Part shown: in pieces, positions 53,763 through 62,884 of the stretch
How the letters are laid out: each line of letters starts with the position of its first letter
How positions within the stretch are numbered: position 1 is the first letter of the stretch
From: Pseudomonas viridiflava
Lineage (GTDB): Bacteria; Pseudomonadota; Gammaproteobacteria; Pseudomonadales; Pseudomonadaceae
Length of the DNA stretch: 64,000 nucleotides
Direction: 5' to 3'
Assembly: GCF_900573885.1 (NCBI RefSeq)
Contig: NZ_UPSE01000154.1
Coordinates: 141,161-205,160 of the forward strand
Program-made: the position numbers and the translations under genes
Notes under the pieces: model-generated
The model's database searches: none
What the model saw: the letters and a program-made list of their open reading frames with translations, nothing else
Told to the model about the DNA's origin: nothing

Positions 53763-54050
53763 ATGACTCAGCGCGTGCAAGCCGTGCCCACTGTGCAGGT
53801 GGATAACGATGAGGTGATCGTCACCGAATGGCGTTTTTCACCCGGCAGCGAAACCGGCAGGCACCGCCATGGTTACGATTATGTCGTGGTGCCGATGACC
53901 GACGGCCTGCTGCTGTTGGAAACACCGGAGGGCGACAAGCACGCGCCGCTGAAAGCCGGGCAGGCCTACTTTCGTAAAGCTGGCGTTGAACACAATGTGA
54001 TCAACGCCAGCGACCACGAGATCGTCTTCATCGAGACCGAAATTAAATAG
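53763..54050 (+). CDS. bauB: cupin-domain protein BauB
   Basis: A 95-residue single cupin. Motif 1 residues are in WRFSPGSETGRHRHGYDYVVV (H37 and H39 with E32 region) and motif 2 in AYFRKAGVEHNVINA (final His). It starts four bases after bauA and precedes the dehydrogenase, exactly like PA0131 (bauB) in P. aeruginosa. A metal-binding small cupin in this operon might help semialdehyde handling; its function is not known. Confidence 0.83.
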   Translation: MTQRVQAVPTVQVDNDEVIVTEWRFSPGSETGRHRHGYDYVVVPMTDGLLLLETPEGDKHAPLKAGQAYFRKAGVEHNVINASDHEIVFIETEIK

Positions 54051-54116
54051 GCTTCGTGCTGTTTGAGCACGGAGCGTGGCGCCAGACGCCGCACGCATTC
54101 GATAAGGGAGTTTTGT

Positions 54117-55613
54117 ATGAGCACCATCCAGCATTTGATCAACGGCCAGTTCGTGACCGACACCGGTCGCACCGCCGACGTGTACAACCCGTCGACCGGC
54201 GAAGCCATTCACAAGGTGCCATTGGCCAGCCGCGCCACCGTGCAACAAGCCATCGACGCCGGCAAAGCCGCATTCCCGGCCTGGCGCAACACCCCACCGG
54301 CCAAACGCGCCCAGGTGATGTTCCGCTTCAAGCAATTGCTGGAGCAGAACGAAGCGAAAATCTCGCAGATGATCAGCGAAGAGCACGGCAAGACTCTCGA
54401 AGACGCCGCCGGTGAGCTGAAGCGCGGCATCGAGAACGTCGAGTACGCCTGCGGCGCGCCGGAAATTCTCAAAGGCGAATACAACCGCAACGTCGGCCCG
54501 AACATCGACGCCTGGAGCGACTTCCAGCCGGTGGGCGTGGTAGCCGGTATTACCCCGTTCAACTTCCCGGCCATGGTGCCGTTGTGGATGTACCCGCTGG
54601 CCATCGTGTGCGGCAACTGCTTCATTCTCAAACCGTCCGAGCGTGATCCAAGCTCCACCTTGTTCATTGCTGAACTGCTGAACCAGGCCGGCTTGCCGAA
54701 GGGCGTGTTGAACGTGGTGCACGGCGACAAGGAAGCGGTAGACGCGCTGATCGAAGCGCCGGAAGTCAAAGCCTTGAGCTTCGTGGGTTCGACGCCCATT
54801 GCCGAGTACATCTATTCCGAAGGTACCAAGCGCGGCAAACGCGTTCAGGCCCTGGGCGGCGCGAAAAACCACGCCGTGCTGATGCCCGATGCTGACCTGG
54901 ACAACGCCGTCAGCGCCCTGATGGGTGCGGCGTACGGTTCGTGTGGCGAGCGCTGCATGGCAATTTCGGTGGCAGTGTGTGTGGGCGATCAGATTGCCGA
55001 CGCGCTGGTCGAGAAAATCGTGCCGCAAATCAAGGCGCTGAAAATCGGTGCCGGCACCTCGTGTGGCCTGGACATGGGCCCGCTGGTTACCGCTGCTGCC
55101 CGTGACAAAGTGGCCGGTTACATCGACGCCGGTGTGGCCGCTGGCGCGACCTTGCTGGTAGACGGTCGCAACCTGAAAGTGGCCGGCAACGAAGACGGCT
55201 TCTTCCTCGGCGGCAGCCTGTTCGACAACGTTAAAACTGACATGACCATCTACACCGACGAGATCTTCGGCCCCGTGCTGTGCATCGTTCGCGTCGGCAG
55301 CCTGGAAGCGGCCATGCAGTTGATCAACGATCACGAATACGGCAACGGCACCTGCATCTTCACCCGTGACGGTGAAGCGGCGCGGCTGTTCTGCGACGAG
55401 ATCGAAGTGGGCATGGTTGGCGTTAACGTGCCATTGCCAGTGCCAGTGGCTTACCACAGCTTCGGCGGCTGGAAGCGCTCGCTGTTCGGCGACCTGCACG
55501 CCTACGGCCCGGACGGTGTGCGCTTCTACACCCGCCGCAAAGCCATCACCCAGCGTTGGCCGCAACGTGCCTCCCATGAGGCGGCGCAGTTCGCGTTCCC
55601 TAGCAACGGCTAA
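54117..55613 (+). CDS. bauC: CoA-acylating malonate/methylmalonate-semialdehyde dehydrogenase
   Basis: A 498-residue aldehyde dehydrogenase of the MmsA type. The conserved opening is QHLINGQFVTDTGRTADVYN; NAD-binding block is GITPFNFPAMVPLWMYPLA; the catalytic cysteine is C280 in YGSCGERCMAIS. It converts malonate semialdehyde from BauA to acetyl-CoA, CO2 and NADH. Start ATG 54117 follows AAGGGAG. PA0130 (bauC) is the orthologue by synteny; a true valine-pathway mmsA is the alternative but its partner mmsB is absent. The permease bauD is not found after it; a terminator follows. Confidence 0.92.
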   Translation: MSTIQHLINGQFVTDTGRTADVYNPSTGEAIHKVPLASRATVQQAIDAGKAAFPAWRNTPPAKRAQVMFRFKQLLEQNEAKISQMISEEHGKTLEDAAGELKRGIENVEYACGAPEILKGEYNRNVGPNIDAWSDFQPVGVVAGITPFNFPAMVPLWMYPLAIVCGNCFILKPSERDPSSTLFIAELLNQAGLPKGVLNVVHGDKEAVDALIEAPEVKALSFVGSTPIAEYIYSEGTKRGKRVQALGGAKNHAVLMPDADLDNAVSALMGAAYGSCGERCMAISVAVCVGDQIADALVEKIVPQIKALKIGAGTSCGLDMGPLVTAAARDKVAGYIDAGVAAGATLLVDGRNLKVAGNEDGFFLGGSLFDNVKTDMTIYTDEIFGPVLCIVRVGSLEAAMQLINDHEYGNGTCIFTRDGEAARLFCDEIEVGMVGVNVPLPVPVAYHSFGGWKRSLFGDLHAYGPDGVRFYTRRKAITQRWPQRASHEAAQFAFPSNG

Positions 55614-55631
55614 TACGTTGTAAGCCGAATG

Positions 55632-55663
55632 AAAAAGGCCCGTCTGATGACGGGCCTTTTTTT
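55632..55663. terminator. bidirectional intrinsic terminator after bauC
   Basis: AAAAAGGCCCG, loop TCTGATGA, CGGGCCTTTTTTT. The A and T tracts on both sides let it work for bauC (plus strand) and for the convergent LprI-like gene, whose stop codon touches it. Confidence 0.92.
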
Positions 55664-56012
55664 ATGGGCGTGGAGCAACCGTGCAGTCGGTGCCGGTTTC
55701 AGCGCAGTGCAGGTAATGCTGCAACACGCGATACCGCACCAGGGCCATGTCTTGCAGGCAGTCCTGATACGTCTCGATATGCACATCGCTGGGGCGGGCT
55801 TTTCTGCTGACGAACTCGCACTCGGCATCGCGAAAAGCCCGCCAGCTGCGCTGAGTATTGGTGAGCTGCCTTCGGTGTGGGGTGTCGTTCTGCAGCCGGG
55901 TTTTTAATGTTTCGTACACCGCCTGCATTTGTTGGTCGGCGGTTTCATGGGGAATTGGCGTGGCGCCCAGAAGCATGCCGCACGAAACCAGAACAGCAAC
56001 TCGGTGCAGCAT
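55662..56012 (-). CDS. LprI-like (DUF1311) periplasmic protein
   Basis: A 116-residue secreted protein. Signal peptide MLHRVAVLVSCGMLLGATPI leads to a helical domain with the DUF1311/LprI core: DQQMQAVYETLKTRLQ, LTNTQRSWRAFRDAECEF and QDCLQDMALVRYRVLQHYL, with paired cysteines. LprI in Mycobacterium inhibits lysozyme; many proteobacterial members are uncharacterised. It lies between the convergent bauC and the PiT gene upstream, without operon partners. Confidence 0.8.
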   Translation of the reverse strand: MLHRVAVLVSCGMLLGATPIPHETADQQMQAVYETLKTRLQNDTPHRRQLTNTQRSWRAFRDAECEFVSRKARPSDVHIETYQDCLQDMALVRYRVLQHYLHCAETGTDCTVAPRP

Positions 56013-56087
56013 AAAAACTCCTCATCAGGGCGTGCAGGTTGCTCCGGATGACAAGCATAGGCGTTGTGGCGTGGTTGCGGCCATGCG

Positions 56088-56121
56088 AAAAAAAGCCGCG
56101 CTTGAACAGGCAAAGCGCGGC
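56088..56121 (-). terminator. intrinsic terminator of the PiT gene
   Basis: On the minus strand GCCGCGCTT, a nine-base loop, AAGCGCGGC and seven T residues, starting 20 bases past the stop codon of the phosphate transporter. Confidence 0.92.
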
Positions 56122-56140
56122 AATACGCGGGGGAGCGCGG

Positions 56141-57754
56141 TTAGAACAGGAAAGTGAACAGCCAATACAGACTGCCCGACAGCAAAATGGCCACCGGCAG
56201 GGTCAGCACCCAGGCCATCAGCAGGTTGCGGATGGTGCGCATCTGCAGCCCTGAACCATTGGCGGCCATGGTGCCCGCTACGCCCGATGACAGCACATGC
56301 GTGGTCGAAACCGGCAGGCCGTACACGTCGGCTGCGCCGATGGTCATCATCGCCACCAACTCCGCCGAAGCGCCCTGAGCGTAGGTGAGGTGAGCCTTGC
56401 CGATTTTTTCGCCAACCGTGATCACGATACGTTTCCAGCCGACCATGGTGCCGAGGCCCAGAGCGATCGCCACGGCAATTTTCACCCACAGCGGGATGAA
56501 CTTGGTGGCGTCGTCGATCTGCTTTTTGAACGCCAGCAACGTCGTTTGAGTGGGCGCGTCGAGGCCGCCGACTTTGTCTTTGTCGATAAAACGAATGGCT
56601 TCAGAGGTCAGGTACATGTCGTTGCGCACGTTCGACACCGCAGCGGCCGGCACCTGGGCCAGCGAACCGTAGCTTTTGACCTGCGCGCCGATGGACCCAG
56701 CGAGCGAGGCCAGTGCCGGAATTAGCTCCGGTGTCACCTGCTTGTTGCGCACGTATTCCGACAACGTTGCGCGAGGGTCTTGCGGGGCCGGTTGCGGGGC
56801 GACTTTTACCAGCGCCTGCTGGGTCACTTGCGCCAAGGCGGTGAATTGCTCCACCTGGTTTTCCGGCATGGCGCGGTTCAGTGCGTAGGCCATGGGCAGC
56901 GTGCCGATCAGAATCAGCATGATCAGGCCCATGCCTTTCTGCCCGTCGTTGGAGCCGTGGGCGAACGACACGCCGGTGCAGGTCAGAATCAGCATGCTGC
57001 GAATCCACCACGGCGGCGGTGTCTGGCCTTTCGGCGCCTGATACAGCTCGCGGTTTTTGACCAGCGCGCGCAGCGCCAGCAGTAGCAACGCGGCACAGCC
57101 GAAGCCGATCAAGGGCGACAGCAACAGCGCGTAGCCGACCTTGGTGGCTTGTGCCCAGTCCACACCGCTGGCGCCGTCGCGGCCGTGCATCAAGGCGTTG
57201 GCGATACCGACGCCGATGATCGAGCCAATCAGCGTGTGCGAAGACGAGGCCGGCAAGCCCAGCCACCAGGTGCCGAGGTTCCAGATAATCGCGGCGATCA
57301 GCAGGGCGAAGACCATGGCGAAGCCTGCCGAGGACCCCACCTGCAGAATCAGTTCCACCGGCAGCAAGGCGATGATGCCGAACGCCACGGCGCCGCTGGA
57401 AACCAGCACGCCCAGAAAGTTGAAACAACCGGACCACAACACCGCGAACTGCGGGGGAAGCGAGTGGGTGTAAATCACCGTGGCCACGGCGTTGGCGGTG
57501 TCATGCAAGCCGTTGACGAACTCGAAGCCCAGGGCAATCAGCAAGGCGATGCCCAGCAATACGAATGGCGTCCAGGTGGTGACAACGGTGCCAGCCTGGT
57601 CGACATCGCGGAACAGGCTGTAAGCGCTGTAGACCAGGCCGAGGATAAGGATGCTGAAGAAAGCGAGTTTGGTGCCCTTGCCGTGGGTGCGGGTCAGCTT
57701 GGGCTTGGCGTCTGCCGCGATGGAAACGTCGCCGGCATAGGAGGGGCTGTTCAT
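56141..57754 (-). CDS. PiT-family inorganic phosphate transporter
   Basis: A 537-residue inner-membrane transporter with two inverted Pho4/PiT repeats. The signatures are FVNGLHDTANAVATVIYTHS (about residues 60-79, NxxxDxAN) and SFAHGSNDGQKGMGLIMLIL (about 265-284), with PVSTTHVLSSGVAGTM near 495. A soluble loop of about 110 residues lies between the halves (about 310-410). It takes up metal-phosphate with protons at low affinity. The nearby PPK2 gene could draw on the same phosphate pool. In P. aeruginosa a PiT gene sits next to argE instead. Confidence 0.9.
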   Translation of the reverse strand: MNSPSYAGDVSIAADAKPKLTRTHGKGTKLAFFSILILGLVYSAYSLFRDVDQAGTVVTTWTPFVLLGIALLIALGFEFVNGLHDTANAVATVIYTHSLPPQFAVLWSGCFNFLGVLVSSGAVAFGIIALLPVELILQVGSSAGFAMVFALLIAAIIWNLGTWWLGLPASSSHTLIGSIIGVGIANALMHGRDGASGVDWAQATKVGYALLLSPLIGFGCAALLLLALRALVKNRELYQAPKGQTPPPWWIRSMLILTCTGVSFAHGSNDGQKGMGLIMLILIGTLPMAYALNRAMPENQVEQFTALAQVTQQALVKVAPQPAPQDPRATLSEYVRNKQVTPELIPALASLAGSIGAQVKSYGSLAQVPAAAVSNVRNDMYLTSEAIRFIDKDKVGGLDAPTQTTLLAFKKQIDDATKFIPLWVKIAVAIALGLGTMVGWKRIVITVGEKIGKAHLTYAQGASAELVAMMTIGAADVYGLPVSTTHVLSSGVAGTMAANGSGLQMRTIRNLLMAWVLTLPVAILLSGSLYWLFTFLF

Positions 57755-57884
57755 GTGAGGGGCGTCCTTGTGAGGGATGACCCGGTCACTATTCGGGTTG
57801 GATGTTACAAATTGTGTTTCGGGGAGGGTGGTTGTTTGTGGGTGGATCCGGGTTCCGGTGGAGCCTGGATTGGGCGGGGTTACC

Positions 57885-58145
57885 TGAAAGAGTCTGGATC
57901 CCCGCCTTCGCGGGGATGACGGTGTTTTGTGCGTCGGGCGCCGATACCTGAACGAGCCTGGATCCCCGCGTGCGCGAGGATGACGGGTGTGGTTGCGCGC
58001 ATCTTTCGTCTGTAGCCGCGCCGTCAGCCAAAACCACCGTCATTCCCGCGCAGGCGGCGGTCCGACGATTCGGAATCCAGGCTTTCGGATCGGGCGGAGT
58101 AATTTGAAAAACTCTGGATCCCCGCCTACGCGAGGATGACGGGTG
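57885..58145. repeat. four copies of a CTGGATCCCCGCCT...GGATGACGG repeat
   Basis: Copies begin near 57893, 57957 and 58112 on the plus strand, and an inverted, longer variant spans about 58039-58081 (CCGTCATTCCCGCGCAGGCG...GGAATCCAGG). Each is an imperfect palindrome, GGATCCCCGCctNCGCGgGGAT. With a short AT-rich stretch near 57800, they fill the 437-base gap between the PiT and PPK2 genes. No gene is seen there. Confidence 0.8.
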
Positions 58146-58191
58146 GGGTTACAAACTCGGCGTTATGCCGCCCAGGCCATCGACGCTCCCC

Positions 58192-59103
58192 TCAATACTC
58201 CTGCGGCACAATAATGCTCGACGGCGTCGGATTCCTCACGTAGTCGTCGTGCCGCAACCGTTGCGGCAGTTCGACCTGCGGGTGCTGCACTTCCTCGTAC
58301 GGCATCTGGCTCAGTAGATGGCTGATGCAGTTCAAACGCGCCTTTTTCTTGTCGTCCGCCTGCACCACCCACCACGGCGCTTCTTCGATGTGGGTGCGTT
58401 CCAGCATGATTTCCTTGGCCTTGGTGTACGCCTCCCAGCGGCGGCGGGATTCGAGGTCCATGGGGCTGAGTTTCCATTGCTTGAGCGGGTCGTGAATGCG
58501 CGCGAGAAAGCGCAGGTGCTGTTCGCTGTCAGAAATGGAAAACCAATACTTGATCAGTTGAATGCCGGAGCGCGCGAGCATGCGTTCGAATTCCGGCACG
58601 CTGCGAAAGAATTCTTCGTACTGCTCGTCGTTGCAAAAGCCCATCACCCGCTCAACGCCCGCGCGGTTGTACCAGCTGCGGTCGAACAGCACGATCTCGC
58701 CCGCAGCGGGCAGGTGCGAAACGTAGCGCTGGAAGTACCACTGCGTGCGTTCACGGTCGTTCGGCGCGGGCAACGCGGCCACGCGGCATACCCGCGGGTT
58801 GAGGCGCTGGGTGATGCGCTTGATCACGCCACCTTTGCCAGCGGCGTCGCGCCCTTCAAACACGATCACCACTTTGTGCCCGGTTTTCACCACCCAGCTT
58901 TGCAGCTTCACCAGCTCGCCTTGCAGGCGAAACAGTTCGCTGAAGTAGCGCTTGCGCTCGCGCCTGGCTTCGCTGTCCTCGGGGCGGCCCTGGAACAGCT
59001 CGTCGAGGTCCTGGCCGTCTTCGAGCAGCTCGAGTTCCAGTTCTTCGTCGCCGTGGTCTTGCAGCTCACGGTGGATGCGTTGCATCAGCTGGTCGTTGGT
59101 CAT
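58192..59103 (-). CDS. ppk2: polyphosphate kinase 2
   Basis: A 303-residue PPK2 enzyme. Walker A is FEGRDAAGKGGVIKRI (about residues 89-104), the lid/Walker B block is IVLFDRSWYNRAGVERVMGF (about 145-164), and FERMLARSGIQLIKYWFSIS follows. It transfers phosphate between polyphosphate and nucleoside di- or monophosphates, mostly making GTP or ATP from polyP. The acidic N-terminus (DHGDEELELELLEDGQDLD) is usual for PA0141-type single-domain members. PA0141 lies next to the 8-oxoguanine deaminase gene in P. aeruginosa, consistent with this chromosome region being rearranged but related. Confidence 0.92.
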   Translation of the reverse strand: MTNDQLMQRIHRELQDHGDEELELELLEDGQDLDELFQGRPEDSEARRERKRYFSELFRLQGELVKLQSWVVKTGHKVVIVFEGRDAAGKGGVIKRITQRLNPRVCRVAALPAPNDRERTQWYFQRYVSHLPAAGEIVLFDRSWYNRAGVERVMGFCNDEQYEEFFRSVPEFERMLARSGIQLIKYWFSISDSEQHLRFLARIHDPLKQWKLSPMDLESRRRWEAYTKAKEIMLERTHIEEAPWWVVQADDKKKARLNCISHLLSQMPYEEVQHPQVELPQRLRHDDYVRNPTPSSIIVPQEY

Positions 59104-59207
59104 CTCGGCACCTTGAATGGCTTGGGGAGAACGGGGAGCACTTGCTTATCGATGAGGCGGGCCGATGCTAGAGCGCGGCCATGGCAGACGGATGACAGCG
59201 CAGCGGC

Positions 59208-60215
59208 TTAGTAGTCGTTTCGTTTGCGAAATGCCCAACGCCCCGCCAGCGCGGTAAAGGTGGCCACCAGCGCCACCAGAATCCAGAAACCTTCGGCATC
59301 GTCTGCCAGTGGAACCCCGCCCACGTTCATGCCGAAAAAGCCGGCGATGATGTTGATAGGCAGGGCCAGCACCGTGACGATGGTGAGGGTCGACAGCGTG
59401 CGGTTACTTTGTTCGTTGAGCTGGGCGACGATTTCCTCTTGCAGCAGCTTGATGCGCTCGCCCAGGGCGGTGAGGTCGCTGATGACCAGGGTGAACTCTT
59501 CGGTCGCTTCGCGCAGTTCACGCACGTCGTCGTCTTGCAGCCAGTCGGGCGGCCGGTTGAGCAGGCGCATCAGCGAGCCGGGCTCCAGTGCCAGCAGGCG
59601 TTGCAGGCGCACCAGTACGCGGCGCTTGGTGCCGAGGTCGGCGCGGTTGTTGCTGAGGCGCGAGGCGAGTAGCTGGTCTTCGATGCTGTCCACGCTCAGG
59701 CTGGTTTCGCGCACGATGCCTGTCAGTACGTCACCCTGGTCGCGCAGCAGGTGCACCAGCACTTCGAGCGGTGAGCGAAAGTGTTCGCCGCGTTTCACCG
59801 AGGAACGCAGTTTGTCGACCGAGCGCAACGGTTGCAGCCGTGCTGTTACCAACAGCCTGCTGCGGGCGCAGACCCAGAGGGTGGAGATGTCGGTGGTGAC
59901 CATGTCGAAGTTGAACACCACGTCGTTGACCACCGCCAGCAGCGCCGAGTCCACATGTTCCAGGCGCGTGGAACGCGAGCCTTCGCGCAGGCTTTCGAAG
60001 AAGTACTCGGGTAAATCCAGATGCGCCATCATCCAGCGCTCGCAGGCGGCATGGGCCAGATTGAGGTGCAGCCAGAGAAATTCGCCATCGTCGCTCGCCG
60101 CCTGAAGCCAGGCGAGAGCGGCGCTGGAGTCGATTTGTTCGCCGCGCTCGCCGGGCCGGAAACGAAAGCCATAAAGCAGACCAAATAGGTCTGGAACCTC
60201 AATGTTGTGATTCAT
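59208..60215 (-). CDS. CorA-family divalent metal transporter (ZntB-like)
   Basis: A 335-residue CorA/ZntB protein. The long cytoplasmic N-terminal domain ends in a coiled helix (LSDLTALGERIKLLQEEIVAQL), and two C-terminal helices carry the pore motif GMN in IAGFFGMNVGGVPL (about residues 290-303), followed by the final helix and a basic tail (FRKRNDY). The loop after GMN is VGGVPLADD, as in ZntB, which mediates zinc transport. It forms a pentamer in the inner membrane. Metal preference is not certain from sequence. Confidence 0.87.
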   Translation of the reverse strand: MNHNIEVPDLFGLLYGFRFRPGERGEQIDSSAALAWLQAASDDGEFLWLHLNLAHAACERWMMAHLDLPEYFFESLREGSRSTRLEHVDSALLAVVNDVVFNFDMVTTDISTLWVCARSRLLVTARLQPLRSVDKLRSSVKRGEHFRSPLEVLVHLLRDQGDVLTGIVRETSLSVDSIEDQLLASRLSNNRADLGTKRRVLVRLQRLLALEPGSLMRLLNRPPDWLQDDDVRELREATEEFTLVISDLTALGERIKLLQEEIVAQLNEQSNRTLSTLTIVTVLALPINIIAGFFGMNVGGVPLADDAEGFWILVALVATFTALAGRWAFRKRNDY

Positions 60216-60604
60216 GGCGGCTCACTGCTGTAACAGAACGCTGGGAGGATCGGTAACCGACGGGCGATTGGGCTGGGCGGACGGGCAGCAGCTTGCGCAG
60301 GTTTTATGACCGTCTGATGACGAATCGAAGTCGGCGCATGGGGGTTGTCGCCGGTGCTGCAAGCACAGCGTTTCGCCAGGCAGCGCAACCTCTGCGCGAC
60401 TTGTCGGTCAGACCCTGAGGCCGCGGCGGGAGGCATGCGCGGCGGGGGTGCCTAAAAAATAATCAGGCACGGCATTTTTATTGCTAGCGTTGAAGCTAGT
60501 TGCACTGCACAGCACCTGAACGGATGACTGTACGACGCATGGATTGGATGAACCTGCTAGCGAGTGTCGCCCGGCGGCGCGCAAGGCTTCGGAGTGAAGC
60601 TGGC
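60216..60604. other. 389-base region without a clear gene
   Basis: Divergent promoter region between the CorA/ZntB gene and the lipoprotein gene. It contains an AT-rich segment near 60454-60485 (TAAAAAATAATCAGG) that may hold the lipoprotein promoter. The lipoprotein frame is open back to 60500, with in-frame ATGs at 60500, 60524, 60539 and 60548, but that stretch has no good signal peptide structure. Confidence 0.5.
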
Positions 60605-61327
60605 GTGCGGCGCTGGCCTTGGCGCGCGTGGGGTTTATGGCTGGGGCTGTTGCTCTCCGGCTGTGCCACGCATCAGGACCATGACTCGATAGTGGGCAAC
60701 AAAAGCGCGGCGAAACCGGGTGAATTCTTCCAGACCCACACCGATCGCATGGCCACCATCGGCATGCGTAACAACCTCAATACGCTCTACCGCCTGATGG
60801 ACAAGCTCTACCGGCGCAATCCGCGCGAGTGGCGCAAGACCGGCCTGCCGACGCTTGAAGAGGCAGAGCTACAGGTACAGCGTGCCATCGAACAGGACCT
60901 GCCTCTGCCCGAGCTCGGCGGACGCAAAGACGTCGAGGCGCTGAGCTACGCCTTGAGCGTGGACTACAAGGGCGATCGGGTCGGCGGCTTTGTTTATGCC
61001 CTGGGCAGCATGCTGATTACCGCGCATGGCGGGCGAACCGAGTTCTATATGACCGATGCGCTCGACCCGCAATTTATCCACAACGCCGCGCGCAATATCG
61101 AAAAGGCCACCTGGATGCTCGCCAGCCGGAATGACCTCAAAGGCAACCCATGGTTGTTGTCGAACGAGCTGTCACCCGATGTTCGCAACCTGAGTTTTGC
61201 CGTGGAGTTCGGCAAAATCGTCGCGCGGCTGGACCTGCTTACCGATGTGCTCGACGAGCGATACCGCCGACTCGGTGTCAGCTATGCGCAGGGCCTTCTG
61301 TTTATGAACTTCCTGCCGGTGCAGTGA
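60605..61327 (+). CDS. conserved lipoprotein, function unknown
   Basis: A protein of about 240 residues with a lipobox LLLSGC (Cys 20 for the start chosen). I prefer the GTG at 60605, with GGAG ten bases upstream: it gives MRRWPWRAWGLWLGLLLSGC, a standard lipoprotein signal. Earlier ATGs (60500-60548) would place 18-35 charged residues before it. The mature part is largely helical and basic (MRNNLNTLYRLMDKLYRRNP, PTLEEAELQVQRAIEQDL) with a GGFVYALGSMLITAHGGRT segment. I do not recognise a named family. It is probably anchored in the outer membrane facing the periplasm. It is convergent with yjdM. Confidence 0.75.
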   Translation: MRRWPWRAWGLWLGLLLSGCATHQDHDSIVGNKSAAKPGEFFQTHTDRMATIGMRNNLNTLYRLMDKLYRRNPREWRKTGLPTLEEAELQVQRAIEQDLPLPELGGRKDVEALSYALSVDYKGDRVGGFVYALGSMLITAHGGRTEFYMTDALDPQFIHNAARNIEKATWMLASRNDLKGNPWLLSNELSPDVRNLSFAVEFGKIVARLDLLTDVLDERYRRLGVSYAQGLLFMNFLPVQ

Positions 61328-61336
61328 AGCGGGGCA

Positions 61337-61357
61337 GGGCGGCGGGTGGAGCCGCCC
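61337..61357. terminator. hairpin between convergent genes
   Basis: Perfect stem GGGCGGC / GCCGCCC with loop GGGTGGA ten bases after the lipoprotein stop. There is no strong T-run, so it is only a possible terminator. Confidence 0.45.
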
Positions 61358-61366
61358 GGAGGGGGG

Positions 61367-61711
61367 TTAAACCTTTTTCACGAATTCGGACTTCAGCTTC
61401 ATCGGGCCGATGCCGTCGATTTTGCAGTCGATATCGTGGTCGCCATCGCACAGGCGAATGTTCTTCACTTTAGTGCCGACCTTGACCACCAGCGATGTGC
61501 CTTTGACCTTGAGGTCTTTGATCACGCTGACCGAGTCGCCGTCCTGCAGCACGTTACCTACGGCGTCCTTGATTACCTTGTCGCTCTCGCCGCCGCCATC
61601 TGCCGCTGCAGTGGCCGACCATTCGTGGGCGCATTCCGGGCAGACCAGTTGCTGGCCATCTTCATAGGTGAATTCGGAATTGCATTTCGGGCAGGGTGGC
61701 AACGTGCTCAC
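61367..61711 (-). CDS. yjdM: YjdM/PhnA-family zinc-ribbon protein
   Basis: A 114-residue protein. The N-terminal zinc ribbon has C8 and C11 ([15 protein letters not shown]) and a second pair, C25 and C28 ([10 protein letters not shown]). The C-terminal SH3-like PhnA domain reads [20 protein letters not shown] then [20 protein letters not shown]. It was once called phosphonoacetate hydrolase-like (PhnA) because of its place near phn genes in E. coli, but catalytic function is not established. There is no phn context here. Confidence 0.88.
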   Translation of the reverse strand: MSTLPPCPKCNSEFTYEDGQQLVCPECAHEWSATAAADGGGESDKVIKDAVGNVLQDGDSVSVIKDLKVKGTSLVVKVGTKVKNIRLCDGDHDIDCKIDGIGPMKLKSEFVKKV

Positions 61712-61893
61712 AAGAACCTCGGCTTCAGACCGCTAAAAAGGCCGCATAGTATATAGGGTTTTTCCCCTGTTTCAGTTGGCGGGCGCAGCGGCGCGCATTT
61801 TAGACGAACCGATTTGCCAGCAGCGTGCTCAAAACCCGTGGACGCGACGCTATTTCATTGGCGCCGCCGGCAGCTAACGGACGGGGGTTGAGC

Positions 61894-62790
61894 ATGTTTT
61901 TACCGGATCTGCGCGGTGTTTCCTTCTGGGAAATCATCAAGTGCACGGTGGTCGACTTTCTTGATGACGAGTTGCCGACGTATGCATCGGCCTTGGCCTT
62001 CCAGCTGTTCTTCTCTTTATTCCCCTTTCTGCTGTTTCTGATCGCCCTGATCAGCGTGCTCGACATCCAGCCGTTTTTCGATTGGCTTCGCCAGCAAGCT
62101 GCGCTGGTGCTACCGCAAGCGGCAATGGAACTGGTCGACCCGGCGATCAGCAACCTGCAGACGCAGAAAGCGGGATTGTTTTCTTTCAGCATTCTTATTG
62201 CCCTGTGGACGGCGTCGGCGGCGGTGCGCTCCACCATGCTGGCGATGAATCAGGTATATGGCGTGGAAGAGGGGCGGCCAGCGTGGAAGCGAATTCCACT
62301 GTCGGTGGTGTACATCATTGGCGTGGCGGCGCTGCTGCTGATTGCGGCGGGGCTGATGGTGGTCGGGCCACAAGCCATGAACTGGCTGGCGCATCAGTTG
62401 GGTATCGAGCAGATCGTCGTGGTGCTGTGGAACTGGCTGCGTTGGCCGGTGGCAGTGTTCATGCTGGTCGCGGTAGTGGCAACGGTTTACTACCTGGCGC
62501 CGGACGTGAAGCAGGAATTCCGCTTTATTACGCCGGGGTCGGTGGTGGCAGTGATCGGCTGGATTGCAGCATCGCTGGGCTTCGGCTTCTACGCGCAGAA
62601 CTTCGCCAACTACAACGCCACGTACGGCAGCATCGGGGCGATCATCATTTTCCTCTTCTATCTCTATCTGTCCTCAGCGGTGCTGCTGTTCGGCGCCGAG
62701 CTGAACGCGGTTATCGAACACCACGCGCGCGATGGCAAATCGCCTGGCGAGAAGGTGGCCGACGAAGGCGTGCCGGCGAAATCAACCTGA
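61894..62790 (+). CDS. YihY/BrkB-family inner-membrane protein
   Basis: A 298-residue membrane protein with six helices. The N-terminal block is DFLDDELPTYASALAFQLFFSLFPFLLF (about residues 23-50; one amphipathic helix and TM1), with GLLYYLLP-like residues as TVYYLAPDVKQEFRFITPGSV near 205 and NYNATYGSIGAIIIFLFYLY near 245, typical of YihY/BrkB. ATG 61894 gives MFLPDLRGVSFWEII and has a GGGGG Shine-Dalgarno; the upstream frame is open but unsupported. It is often misannotated as ribonuclease BN. Function unknown; related to serum-resistance protein BrkB. Confidence 0.87.
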   Translation: MFLPDLRGVSFWEIIKCTVVDFLDDELPTYASALAFQLFFSLFPFLLFLIALISVLDIQPFFDWLRQQAALVLPQAAMELVDPAISNLQTQKAGLFSFSILIALWTASAAVRSTMLAMNQVYGVEEGRPAWKRIPLSVVYIIGVAALLLIAAGLMVVGPQAMNWLAHQLGIEQIVVVLWNWLRWPVAVFMLVAVVATVYYLAPDVKQEFRFITPGSVVAVIGWIAASLGFGFYAQNFANYNATYGSIGAIIIFLFYLYLSSAVLLFGAELNAVIEHHARDGKSPGEKVADEGVPAKST

Positions 62791-62884
62791 ACGGCCCGCT
62801 CGCGGGGTGGGTCACAACATAGGAAGGACATGTCGGCGCCTGTGGGCGCACGGCACCACTTAGTGAAAGTCGGAGGTTGAGAAC

